Assembly: GCA_947311255.1 (NCBI GenBank)
Contig: CAMZKL010000073.1
Coordinates: 1-38,029, forward strand
Direction of reading: 5' to 3'
DNA from: an uncultured Chlorobiota bacterium
Lineage (GTDB): Bacteria; Bacteroidota; Bacteroidia; Bacteroidales; JAADGE01
DNA: 38,029 bases
Part shown: piece by piece, positions 17,680 through 25,017 of the stretch
Layout of the letters: the number at the start of each line of letters is the position of its first letter
Numbering within the stretch: position 1 is the stretch's first letter
The notes under the pieces: model-generated
What the model was told of the DNA's origin: nothing
Databases searched by the model: none
What the model saw: the letters and a program-made list of their open reading frames with translations, nothing else
Program-made: the position numbers and the translations under genes

Positions 17680-18906
17680 TTAGTTATGTTTGTATGTTTC
17701 AGGATTGTTTTTGAAATCTTCGGGGTCTAAAATATTTTTGCTTTTTTCTAAGGTTTTTTTCAATCTTTCAGATGCTTTTTTGTCAAGTTCTTCAGCGTTT
17801 AGAGGATTTCCCTTTTTGTATATTATAACATCAATTTCTTTGCCTTCTTCATCATAAAAGGTCCATGTTCCTTCTTTTTTGTCTTTAATATATTTACCTC
17901 TAACTTCTACTTTTCCATTTTTATAAAATCGTAATAAAGGACCATCCATTAAGTCATTTTTTACAAATGCTTTTAAATGAGTATCTCCATTCTTAAAAAA
18001 TTTCATCCAAACTCCTTCCTGAACCCCTTTTATATATTTCTTTTTGTCAAAAACTTGCCCATTATCATGGTATGCATATTGAAAGCCGTGAAGTTTTCCG
18101 TCTAAATAGTTTTCTTCTCTAATTTTTATACCTTTTTTATAATATATCCATTTTCCGGTTTTAATTTTTCCTGTGTAACTTCCTTCTGATATTTTTTCTC
18201 CTTTATCATTATAAAATATTGCACTTGCATTTTCTCCATTTTCATCATAAATTAATAAAGATGCTAATTTTGAATTTTCATGAAATCTTTTAAACTCTCC
18301 TACCGGCTTATCGTCTTTAAAAAAAACTTCGTATGCAATTACTCCACTTTTATATACTTTCATCCATTTTCCTTGCCTTAACCCGTTTTTATCTATCTGA
18401 TTAATTTCCCCTTTTTCTGTAAGTTTTATAATCTCAGCATCTGGTTTTGCTTTTATCTGCAAAACAACTTCTTTATATTGAGGCAATGTGTCATTATAAA
18501 TCTTTGCCAAATAGTCGTAGTAGAATTTTGATTTCTTTTTATTTGCTTGATAATAGTTAAAAGCATATTTCTTTAAAATATTATGAAAACTTGTAATTTC
18601 TTTCTTAAATTTATCTTCAAACTCAATGTAACCTTCTTTTTTTCTACCTTTATAAATATTCTTTGATATTTCTTTAACTGCTTTTATATCAGCTTGGTTA
18701 TTGTATTGTTGAAAGTAGGACATTGCAAGATAATAATAAGGTGCGGCAAGTTCATTGTTATTTTGAATGTAGGCTATAGATTTAGCAATACATTTTTCGT
18801 AATTGCTTTTATTATAGCTTGAAGCAATTTTATTAATCTTTTTATTTTGTGAAAAAGTTAAAATTGAAAATGTTGTAAATGTTATAAGAAAAAATAAGTT
18901 TTTCAT
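17680..18906 (-). CDS. exported MORN/YwqK-type repeat protein
   Basis: The protein has a signal peptide (1-20, ...TFSQ), a helical N-terminal region (~25-150; YYYLAMSYFQQYNNQA looks TPR-like) and, from ~175 to 365, tandem MORN-variant repeats: GKWMKVYKSG, GKWIYYKKG, HGFQYAYHDNG, GVWMKFFKNG, GPLLRFYKNG, GTWTFYDEEGK. Repeats of this kind occur in the YwqK family, whose database label 'antitoxin' is inherited and no toxin gene lies here. Its likely place is the periplasm or outer-membrane surface. Role unknown. The leader is strongly similar to that of the C1 peptidase gene at 26689-28074. Confidence 0.8.
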   Translation of the reverse strand: MKNLFFLITFTTFSILTFSQNKKINKIASSYNKSNYEKCIAKSIAYIQNNNELAAPYYYLAMSYFQQYNNQADIKAVKEISKNIYKGRKKEGYIEFEDKFKKEITSFHNILKKYAFNYYQANKKKSKFYYDYLAKIYNDTLPQYKEVVLQIKAKPDAEIIKLTEKGEINQIDKNGLRQGKWMKVYKSGVIAYEVFFKDDKPVGEFKRFHENSKLASLLIYDENGENASAIFYNDKGEKISEGSYTGKIKTGKWIYYKKGIKIREENYLDGKLHGFQYAYHDNGQVFDKKKYIKGVQEGVWMKFFKNGDTHLKAFVKNDLMDGPLLRFYKNGKVEVRGKYIKDKKEGTWTFYDEEGKEIDVIIYKKGNPLNAEELDKKASERLKKTLEKSKNILDPEDFKNNPETYKHN

Positions 18907-19050
18907 GTGTCTAAATTTTTCTAATTAATTGATACTATATAAGTTGTTTGTATTTTTATTGTTGGTAATATTTATTTTGCTCTGTGCATAGGAATAGGTC
19001 ATGTCCTTTGGTGTCAAAATTCTTGTCGTGAGTGTTTTGCTTTGTAGAGC
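18907..19050 (-). promoter_or_regulatory. shared leader, copy B (upstream of the MORN-repeat gene)
   Basis: Reading toward the gene: CACTCACGACAAGAATTTTG, ACACCAAAGGACATGAC, CCTATGCACAGAGCAAAA, then ATATAGTATCAATTAATTAG and AAATTTAGACAC before ATG. Copy A has the same blocks in the same order, with about 40 extra bases between GACATGAC and CCTATG. The rest of the gap to 19211 holds a candidate -7 element (19139-19146) and AT-rich DNA with no gene. Confidence 0.7.
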
Positions 19051-19138
19051 CTTAGGGTTCATGAGTTTAGTATTGTATAATTAATTGATGTTAAGTAATT
19101 TACTGAAATGTTTAACAAAAAATATATATATTATTTAA

Positions 19139-19146
19139 CAAAATTA
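19139..19146 (-). promoter_or_regulatory. candidate -7 element (TAATTTTG) for the MORN-repeat gene
   Basis: On the minus strand this reads TAATTTTG, matching TAnnTTTG. If used, the transcript would have a leader of about 225 nt containing all of shared leader B. A matching candidate lies at nearly the same distance upstream of the C1 peptidase gene. No -33 TTTG at the usual spacing was seen. Confidence 0.35.
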
Positions 19147-19211
19147 ATAAAATTTTATTGTGATAACTATTTAGGTAAAAATTATTTTTTTATAATTTTG
19201 AAAAGTATAAA

Positions 19212-19661
19212 TTATTCCGGTTTATATTCTCCAAAAGATTTATCAGAATAAAATATAACAATTTTTTCAACTTCTTTAATTGAAATATTAAGCTCTTCAG
19301 AAGACTTTATATCAATCTTTTCAGATGATTTTTCTAAAATTTCATTAGAAAGTGAGTTATCTTTAATTTTTTCGTTACTACTTTCTTCAATTTTATTGGG
19401 CTCAGGTATATAATTCTCTGAAAAAAGATTCCCTTGTTTTTCAGTAAAATTACCTTTTTTCATTGATCCTCTTCCAAATAGGAGCCATTCAGCATTTATA
19501 TAATCAAAATTTTTTAAGATTTTTTGAACTATTTCTAAACTTGGTTTATTTCTTCCATTAATTATATGCGAAATCCCTGAGCGTTGAAAATCTAATATTT
19601 CAGCAAACTTACTAAATGAAATATTTTCTGTTTCTACAATTTTTTTTATTCTATCTTTCAT
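19212..19661 (-). CDS. XRE-family helix-turn-helix regulator
   Basis: Residues ~5-65 form a lambda-repressor-type HTH domain (SFSKFAEILDFQRSGISHIINGRNKPSLEIVQKIL, with recognition helix around RSGISHII), followed by INAEWLLFGRGSM, a frequent continuation in this family. The remaining ~75 residues are charged and end in VEKIVIFYSDKSFGEYKPE, resembling a C-terminal motif common in Bacteroidota XRE proteins. It is probably an autoregulated repressor: one TTAC-N4-GTAA palindrome lies 4-19 bp before its start codon and four more lie upstream. Confidence 0.9.
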   Translation of the reverse strand: MKDRIKKIVETENISFSKFAEILDFQRSGISHIINGRNKPSLEIVQKILKNFDYINAEWLLFGRGSMKKGNFTEKQGNLFSENYIPEPNKIEESSNEKIKDNSLSNEILEKSSEKIDIKSSEELNISIKEVEKIVIFYSDKSFGEYKPE

Positions 19662-19664
19662 AAG

Positions 19665-19680
19665 TGTTACAAATGTAAAT
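19665..19680. promoter_or_regulatory. operator-like palindrome 1 (TGTTACAAATGTAAAT)
   Basis: TTAC-AAAT-GTAA core lying 4 bp upstream of the XRE gene start. On the minus strand it contains TACATTTG, a match to the -7 consensus TAnnTTTG, so a bound repressor would cover a promoter element of its own gene. Confidence 0.6.
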
Positions 19681-19711
19681 ATTTAATTATTAAAAGGTTT
19701 TACTTTTACCT

Positions 19712-19727
19712 TGTTACAAATGTAACA
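19712..19727. promoter_or_regulatory. operator-like palindrome 2 (TGTTACAAATGTAACA)
   Basis: This is the most symmetric copy: TGTTACA and TGTAACA are perfect inverted arms around AA. It also contains TACATTTG on the minus strand, 50 bp upstream of the XRE start, a position that would allow a leader of about 50 nt. Confidence 0.65.
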
Positions 19728-19806
19728 CTAGCAATACCTTTAATTTTAACAACTTCAAATATATAATAAATATTTTAATTATCCATAAATAAAATGAAAT
19801 ATGATA

Positions 19807-19822
19807 TATTACATTTGTAAAC
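19807..19822. promoter_or_regulatory. operator-like palindrome 3 (TATTACATTTGTAAAC)
   Basis: TTAC-ATTT-GTAA core with TACATTTG now on the plus strand (19810-19817). The stretch 19662-20282 (621 bp) holds no gene; apart from the five palindromes and the -7 box at 20253 it is very AT-rich. Confidence 0.6.
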
Positions 19823-19850
19823 ACCTGTGTATTTTTACAATTTTCTTTGC

Positions 19851-19866
19851 GTTTACTTTTGTAAAC
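19851..19866. promoter_or_regulatory. operator-like palindrome 4 (GTTTACTTTTGTAAAC)
   Basis: Perfect GTTTAC/GTAAAC arms around TTTT. It contains TACTTTTG on the plus strand (19854-19861). It is centred 44 bp from palindrome 3, similar to the 47 bp between palindromes 1 and 2. Confidence 0.6.
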
Positions 19867-20182
19867 AACTGTAATCAGCTAATATTTAACATATTAATTG
19901 TGTTTGTATAATAATGTAACAGTGTATTGATTTTATATAGTTTAATTTTTGCTAGAAATAAACGATAATATCTATTAACTTATAATTTATATAAGTATTG
20001 TATTTGACTGTTTTATAACGGATTATATTATATTTCTTATTGTATTTTAATGTTTTTCAGATATTTTTCAATAAAAAAGTAAAGTTATACTTTATAAAAA
20101 TTATGTAAATAACTGATTATAATCATTTTAAAATTTTTAAAAGATTTTTGAAATAGTGCTGAAATTGTAAATTTACCTTACC

Positions 20183-20198
20183 TGTTACATTTGTAAAC
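20183..20198. promoter_or_regulatory. operator-like palindrome 5 (TGTTACATTTGTAAAC)
   Basis: TTAC-ATTT-GTAA core, with TACATTTG on the plus strand, 85 bp upstream of the secreted-protein gene at 20283 and about 55 bp upstream of that gene's better-placed -7 element. Confidence 0.6.
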
Positions 20199-20252
20199 AT
20201 TTAATATCTAGTATTAAAAACTCTTGAAACTATATTTTTTTATTTTTTTTTG

Positions 20253-20260
20253 TATATTTG
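20253..20260 (+). promoter_or_regulatory. -7 promoter element (TATATTTG) of the small secreted-protein gene
   Basis: Exact TAnnTTTG match 22 bp before the TTG start at 20283. A TTG at 20224-20226 is the nearest -33-like sequence, but the spacing (26 bp) is longer than usual. Confidence 0.5.
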
Positions 20261-20282
20261 GTAACTTATTTAACCTAAGAGA

Positions 20283-20750
20283 TTGAAAAAAATAATTTTA
20301 AGTATAGTAATAGCAATAATTCTATTGCCTTCAAATAGCATTGCTCAATGCGAAGAAAGAAAGGAGGTCTTTGTCTTTAAATGTGCTCAATTTTTTGGTG
20401 ATAGTATTATATTTCTTAATGATTTTAAGGTAAATAACCCAAAAAGAAAAGTTAAAGAAGATTCTAATGGCAAAGAATGGGATATTTATTTAATGAAGAA
20501 TACCGAATATAGATTTGCAATGTGCTGTAAATCTCTTTCTAAGATTTCCATGAAATTGTATTGCGATTCTATTTCTGAAAATAATCCACTCCTAAGTACT
20601 TATATGAATGGAAAAAATCAACGCTACTTTGATTTTATTTGTATGAAGTCTGCTTTGTATAAAGTTTCTATTAGATTCAAAAAAGAAAATGTTCTTAATA
20701 AAGAATTAGATGCTATGGGAATAGTAGGTTTTATTAAGAAAATAGAATGA
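20283..20750 (+). CDS. small secreted cysteine-containing protein, unknown function
   Basis: The gene starts with TTG followed by AAAAAA, giving a clear signal peptide (residues 1-22, ending SIAQ). The mature ~133 residues contain six cysteines (CEERKEVF, FKCAQFF, AMCCKS, LYCDS, FICMKS), consistent with disulfides in the periplasm or outside. Strand-like segments (KEWDIYLMKNTEYRFAM, YKVSIRFKKEN) suggest a small beta fold. No family was recognised. It is divergent from the XRE regulator, which may control it, and is tail-to-tail with ppk1 with only 2 bp between stop codons. Confidence 0.7.
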   Translation: MKKIILSIVIAIILLPSNSIAQCEERKEVFVFKCAQFFGDSIIFLNDFKVNNPKRKVKEDSNGKEWDIYLMKNTEYRFAMCCKSLSKISMKLYCDSISENNPLLSTYMNGKNQRYFDFICMKSALYKVSIRFKKENVLNKELDAMGIVGFIKKIE

Positions 20751-20752
20751 TA

Positions 20753-22807
20753 TTATTTTTCTTTAAGATAAGTATAGGTATCAACTTGTGCTCTATATTT
20801 TTTTGAATTATTTTTTCTTTCTTTCTTTATATTATTAATATTTTCATCTAAGAATTTAGCTTTTGTATTATCTCTTAATTGAATATGTAGGATGTCAATA
20901 ATTTCATTAATTAATTCTTTATCATAAATAGGAACCATCATTTCTACTCTTCTCCTCAAATTTCTAGTAAGTAAATCGGAAGAGGAAATATACACTTCCC
21001 ATTCTCCTGAATTATAAAATGCATAAATTCGTGAGTGTTCTAAATATCTGTCAATAATTCTTGTTATTTTTATGTTTTTACTGTATGGCATTCTTGGTTT
21101 TAGTTTGCAAATACCTCTTACAATTAGTTCGATGTCAACATTTTCAGATGAAGCCTGGTATAGGTAATCAATCATTTCTTTATCTCCAATACCATTCATT
21201 TTTAATATTAAATGAGCTTTTTTTCCTTGTTTTGAATTTTTAATTTCTCTATCAATTTTTTCTTTAAAAACATCTATCATATTAAATCTTGGAACTAAAA
21301 TATTTTTAAATTCAAAAGTTTCAAGAGGAGTTTCTAAATACAAAAATATTTTTTTAATATCTTTAATAATTCTTTTTTCAGAAGTAAAAAAACCTTCATC
21401 AGCATATTGCTTGGCAGTTTTTTCGTTAAAATTTCCGGTGCCTGTAAAAACATATGATTTTTCTTTATCAGATACTTTTCTTGTAACTAAAGCAACTTTT
21501 GCATGAACTTTTAATCCAGGAATTCCTGCAATAATATGTATTCCAGCTTTTTTCATTTTGTCTGCAAATTTTATATTGCTTGCTTCATCAAATCTTGCTC
21601 TTAATTCTACATATACAGTTACATCTTTGCCATTTTCGGCAGCTGCAATTAACGCATTAACTATTGCAGAATTTGTTGCAACTCTGTATTGTGTTGTTTT
21701 TATTTCAATTACGTATGGATCTATTGCTGCTTCATTAAAAAATTTAAGCACATAATTATAAGTATGATATGGAAAATGAAGCAGAATATCATGTTTATCT
21801 ATTGCTGAGAAAATAGAATCATATTGTTCAAAAATTGGATGTTTTAAAGATTTTACCGGTTCAAGTTCAAATTTTGGACTAAATGGGTTTTTAAATGTAA
21901 AGAAATCACTAAAATTCAGATACTTTCCAACAGAAAAAAAGTCTTCTTCAGTTAAATTAAATGCTAATTTTAATACTTCAGATAAATCGTCGGGCATAGT
22001 TCTATCATACGAAAATCTTGCAGGAAATCCTGTTTTTCTTTTTTTTAAATTCTTTCTTAATTTACTTAAAATGTCTCCTGAAAACTCATCTTCTATCATT
22101 AAATCAGCATTCCTAGAAAGTTTTATGCTATATGATGATAAAATATTATATCCAGGAAAAATATTAGTTAAATGTTGCCTAATCATATCTTCAAGGAAAA
22201 TAACAAAATATTTTCCTTTATAGTCTGGAAGTTGGATAAAGCGTCCTAAAGTATTTGTTGGCACTTGAATTACTGCATATCTTGGTTTAATATTATGAGG
22301 TCTATCTTTTCTCTGCATTTTTATTGCAAGATATATTACATTATCTTTTAAAAATGACATAACTGCACCTGAACTAGATAATAATACGGGTTGAATTTCC
22401 GGAAACAGCTCATTTGAGAAGTATTCTTTTATAAAATATATATGTTTATCTTCAAGTTTTTGGTTGTTAAAAATTAATATTCCGGATTCTTCTAATTCCG
22501 GAATTATTTGGTTATAATATTCATTTTCATAATCAATTTGTTGTTTTAAAACTTCTTCTTTTATATTTTCTAAAACTTTTTTAGGCTTATAATCTAAATT
22601 TTTTATATTTTTCTTTTTTAAACCAATTAAGCTTCGTTGGTTTGCTACTCGTACACGATAAAATTCATCTAAGTTTGAAGAATATATTGCTAAAAATTTG
22701 ATACGTTCAAATAATGGTAGTTCTTTATCTTTAATCTGTTCTAAAACTAGTCTGTTAAAGGATAACCAGCTTAATTCTCTGTCGTGATATTTATATTCTT
22801 CGCTCAT
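20753..22807 (-). CDS. ppk1: polyphosphate kinase 1
   Basis: This enzyme makes polyphosphate reversibly from ATP. The N-terminal signature HDRELSWLSFNRLVLEQ and FLAIYSSNLDEFYRVRV is typical. The phosphorylated His435 is in GLKVHAKVAL, and the second essential His591 is in LEHSRIYAF, inside the two phospholipase-D-like catalytic domains. The length of 684 aa is normal. It is transcribed alone, with a -7 element 19 bp before its ATG. Confidence 0.96.
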   Translation of the reverse strand: MSEEYKYHDRELSWLSFNRLVLEQIKDKELPLFERIKFLAIYSSNLDEFYRVRVANQRSLIGLKKKNIKNLDYKPKKVLENIKEEVLKQQIDYENEYYNQIIPELEESGILIFNNQKLEDKHIYFIKEYFSNELFPEIQPVLLSSSGAVMSFLKDNVIYLAIKMQRKDRPHNIKPRYAVIQVPTNTLGRFIQLPDYKGKYFVIFLEDMIRQHLTNIFPGYNILSSYSIKLSRNADLMIEDEFSGDILSKLRKNLKKRKTGFPARFSYDRTMPDDLSEVLKLAFNLTEEDFFSVGKYLNFSDFFTFKNPFSPKFELEPVKSLKHPIFEQYDSIFSAIDKHDILLHFPYHTYNYVLKFFNEAAIDPYVIEIKTTQYRVATNSAIVNALIAAAENGKDVTVYVELRARFDEASNIKFADKMKKAGIHIIAGIPGLKVHAKVALVTRKVSDKEKSYVFTGTGNFNEKTAKQYADEGFFTSEKRIIKDIKKIFLYLETPLETFEFKNILVPRFNMIDVFKEKIDREIKNSKQGKKAHLILKMNGIGDKEMIDYLYQASSENVDIELIVRGICKLKPRMPYSKNIKITRIIDRYLEHSRIYAFYNSGEWEVYISSSDLLTRNLRRRVEMMVPIYDKELINEIIDILHIQLRDNTKAKFLDENINNIKKERKNNSKKYRAQVDTYTYLKEK

Positions 22808-22825
22808 TTTATATTTTTAATGTTG

Positions 22826-22833
22826 CAAAGATA
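22826..22833 (-). promoter_or_regulatory. -7 promoter element (TATCTTTG) of ppk1
   Basis: On the minus strand it matches TAnnTTTG and lies 18 bp before the ppk1 ATG, similar to the spacing seen for hypA and glmM. Confidence 0.45.
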
Positions 22834-23010
22834 ATTCTTTTTAATAAAAATATACTATTGAAAATTGATACTGAGATTTGTAAGTATTATATAATAAATA
22901 ATGAAGTTTGCTATTACATAACATAAATAAAAAATAAAAGGTAATTGTTTATTATTAAAAGTATGTAAATTTTATTATTTTATTATGCTTTAATAATTTA
23001 CTTAATGCTT

Positions 23011-24999
23011 TTACCTAAGAATTTTACGAACAAAAGCAACTGTAAAATATGACATTAAAAACAAACCTACAAAACCCTCAATTGATGAAATCCATCTGGA
23101 AATTCCATCTGGATAATAATCTCCGTAACCTATTGTTAGAAAGGTTATTGCACTATGATAAAATGCTTTGCCTATTGGATTTAAAACTTTTGGGTCGTCT
23201 GGTGGAAAGAGTGAAGATACTATGTGTACGTCGCCAAATTTTGCTAACATAATATACATAAATGTAAAAAGAAGATATGTTACCAGCATAGTAAAAAGAA
23301 CTCGCAAGGGATCTGTTGCAAATTTGCCCATCTTGTCAAAGATTAACCATTTGAAAACGTACTTTACATATGCTAGTATTTTCTGATTTTTATTTATATC
23401 TTCTTCTAAGTGAGCATTTGCTTCTGTTCTTTTAAATTCAACATATGCTTCATCTTCATAGGAATATTGCCCGATTAAATTGTAATTTTCTTTTAAAATT
23501 CTAAATTGTTCTTCCTTACTTTTTATTGTAGTATTTTGACTATATATTAATTCTTTAACATTTGTTCTTCGCCAGTCTATATATATTCTTCCAAGTAGTC
23601 TCATTCCTGAAAAATCTATCGCTTCAATTTTTGGGTCAAAATCAGGAGGGTTAATATCAAGTATATATTTTACAACAGTATGAGAAAGGTCAAGTGTTTT
23701 ACATTCAGATACTTGTAAGTTGAAATAATTGTCTAACTGGGAGCTGCTTAAAGATAAAATTCTAAAACATGACTTGTGGAAAGATATTTTTCCTATTCCA
23801 AAATCTACATTTATAATTTTAACATCTGCATTTTGAAAATTTGCTTCTTTAAAATTAAATTCTCCTTTTCCAAAAACAGAGTCTTTAATAATTAGTTCGC
23901 CCGACAGAGTTGTTCCTTCAAAATTAATATCTCCATCACCAAAATATGTTTTATTAAAGCTTACTTTTCCTTCTCCAAAATCAGCGGCTTTTAAGTTAAT
24001 TCCTCCATTTATAAATTTTGTTCTATCAAATTGAATATTTCCTTTTCCAAATTCGCAAAAATGGAAGTCACAAGTCCCTTGTCCGAAAATAGATAATCTG
24101 AATGAAACTGTTCCATTAGCAAAATTTGTATTTTTAAAATATATATTTCCGTTACCAAAATTTGTGTTTATAAATGATTTTTTACCTTTCCCAAACTCTA
24201 CACTAGTAAAGCTAACTTTACCATTTTGAAAATCGGCGGACCTAAAAGATACATCTCCATCTCCAAATATTGCTTTTTCAAAAGAGGTTTCATCTTTTCC
24301 AAATTTAACTCTTGAAAAATCAACTTTTCCTTTTCCAAAATTTGCAACTTTAAATGAATTACTTCCGGAACTAAAATTAGTATCGGTAAAAAGCACATCT
24401 CCTGAATTAAAATCTACATTTATAAATAGTACTTTACCGTGTTGAAATTCAATGTTTTGAAAATCTTTATGTCCATCTGAGAAAATTGCATTTTTAAATG
24501 TTACATTTCCTTCTGAGAATGAACTTTTGGAGAAGTTGACGTTTTTGCATCTAAAAAGAGTATCACTAAAGTCTGTTTCTTCTGCAAAAAACGAAGAGTT
24601 TGAGAAGTCTATGGTATTACAGCAAAAAATTGTATTCTTAAAATTTATTTTCTTACTCTCAAAAAGAACATTTGAGAAATCAAGGTTTTCATTTTTATTA
24701 TAGAATATTGAATTTGAGGCAGAAAAATTTGAAAGGATTATTTTTTTTTCTAAAATTTTAGATTTTAAAAAATTAAGATTATAGTGTTCTATTAAACAAT
24801 AATCTAATTGTAGTTCGTTATTGGAAGTAATGTAATCTTCAATATATTCATTATCTGCGAAACCTTTTTTTTCTTCTGATAGTAGTTTTTTTTTTGAAGA
24901 AAAATATTTAATAATTGCTGTTTTTGGATAAATAAAATCCTTATATTCATATTTATCATTAATTATATCTACCTCAAAATAAGAAAACAGCCTTTGCAT
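23011..24999 (-). CDS. K+ channel with a long N-terminal 12-residue-repeat solenoid
   Basis: Residues 1-112 are unrecognised. Residues 113-411 are 25 tandem repeats of the form F-G-x-G-x-v-x-F-x4: Phe at positions 1 and 8, Gly often at 2 and 4. The period is exactly 12 except one 11-residue unit at 365-375. A linker (~412-560) follows, then a two-helix pore: TM1 ~566-586, pore helix and selectivity filter TIGYGD (622-627), TM2 ~637-657. TIGYGD is the classic K+ filter. The solenoid resembles pentapeptide-repeat proteins in its Phe-rich ladder, but the period is not five. With no signal peptide, the repeats should be cytosolic. It starts 18 bp after the SiaB/SiaC fusion gene, so the two are probably one operon. 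Confidence 0.9.
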   Translation of the reverse strand: MQRLFSYFEVDIINDKYEYKDFIYPKTAIIKYFSSKKKLLSEEKKGFADNEYIEDYITSNNELQLDYCLIEHYNLNFLKSKILEKKIILSNFSASNSIFYNKNENLDFSNVLFESKKINFKNTIFCCNTIDFSNSSFFAEETDFSDTLFRCKNVNFSKSSFSEGNVTFKNAIFSDGHKDFQNIEFQHGKVLFINVDFNSGDVLFTDTNFSSGSNSFKVANFGKGKVDFSRVKFGKDETSFEKAIFGDGDVSFRSADFQNGKVSFTSVEFGKGKKSFINTNFGNGNIYFKNTNFANGTVSFRLSIFGQGTCDFHFCEFGKGNIQFDRTKFINGGINLKAADFGEGKVSFNKTYFGDGDINFEGTTLSGELIIKDSVFGKGEFNFKEANFQNADVKIINVDFGIGKISFHKSCFRILSLSSSQLDNYFNLQVSECKTLDLSHTVVKYILDINPPDFDPKIEAIDFSGMRLLGRIYIDWRRTNVKELIYSQNTTIKSKEEQFRILKENYNLIGQYSYEDEAYVEFKRTEANAHLEEDINKNQKILAYVKYVFKWLIFDKMGKFATDPLRVLFTMLVTYLLFTFMYIMLAKFGDVHIVSSLFPPDDPKVLNPIGKAFYHSAITFLTIGYGDYYPDGISRWISSIEGFVGLFLMSYFTVAFVRKILR
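23767..24663 (-). repeat. 25 coding repeats of 36 bp (12 residues each)
   Basis: This is the DNA of the solenoid in the channel gene. At protein level the phase is kept for ~300 residues; the DNA copies have diverged, so recent expansion by slippage is unlikely. Unit 22 lacks one codon. Antisense open frames here arise from the repeat composition. Confidence 0.9.
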
Positions 25000-25017
25000 A
25001 CAAAGTTTAAAATTAAA

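Noticed and set aside
17680-18906. Toxin-antitoxin pair from the YwqK-like repeats
   Set aside because: The 'antitoxin' label attaches to the repeat family only; the protein is exported and no toxin-like gene is adjacent.
19212-20750. Prophage switch region
   Set aside because: Repressor plus multiple operators recall phage immunity regions, but no integrase, Cro-like, replication or structural gene and no attachment-site repeat were found around it.
24198-24398. Additional coding frame across the channel repeats
   Set aside because: It is a by-product of the 36-bp periodic sequence in a shifted frame and encodes no recognisable protein.
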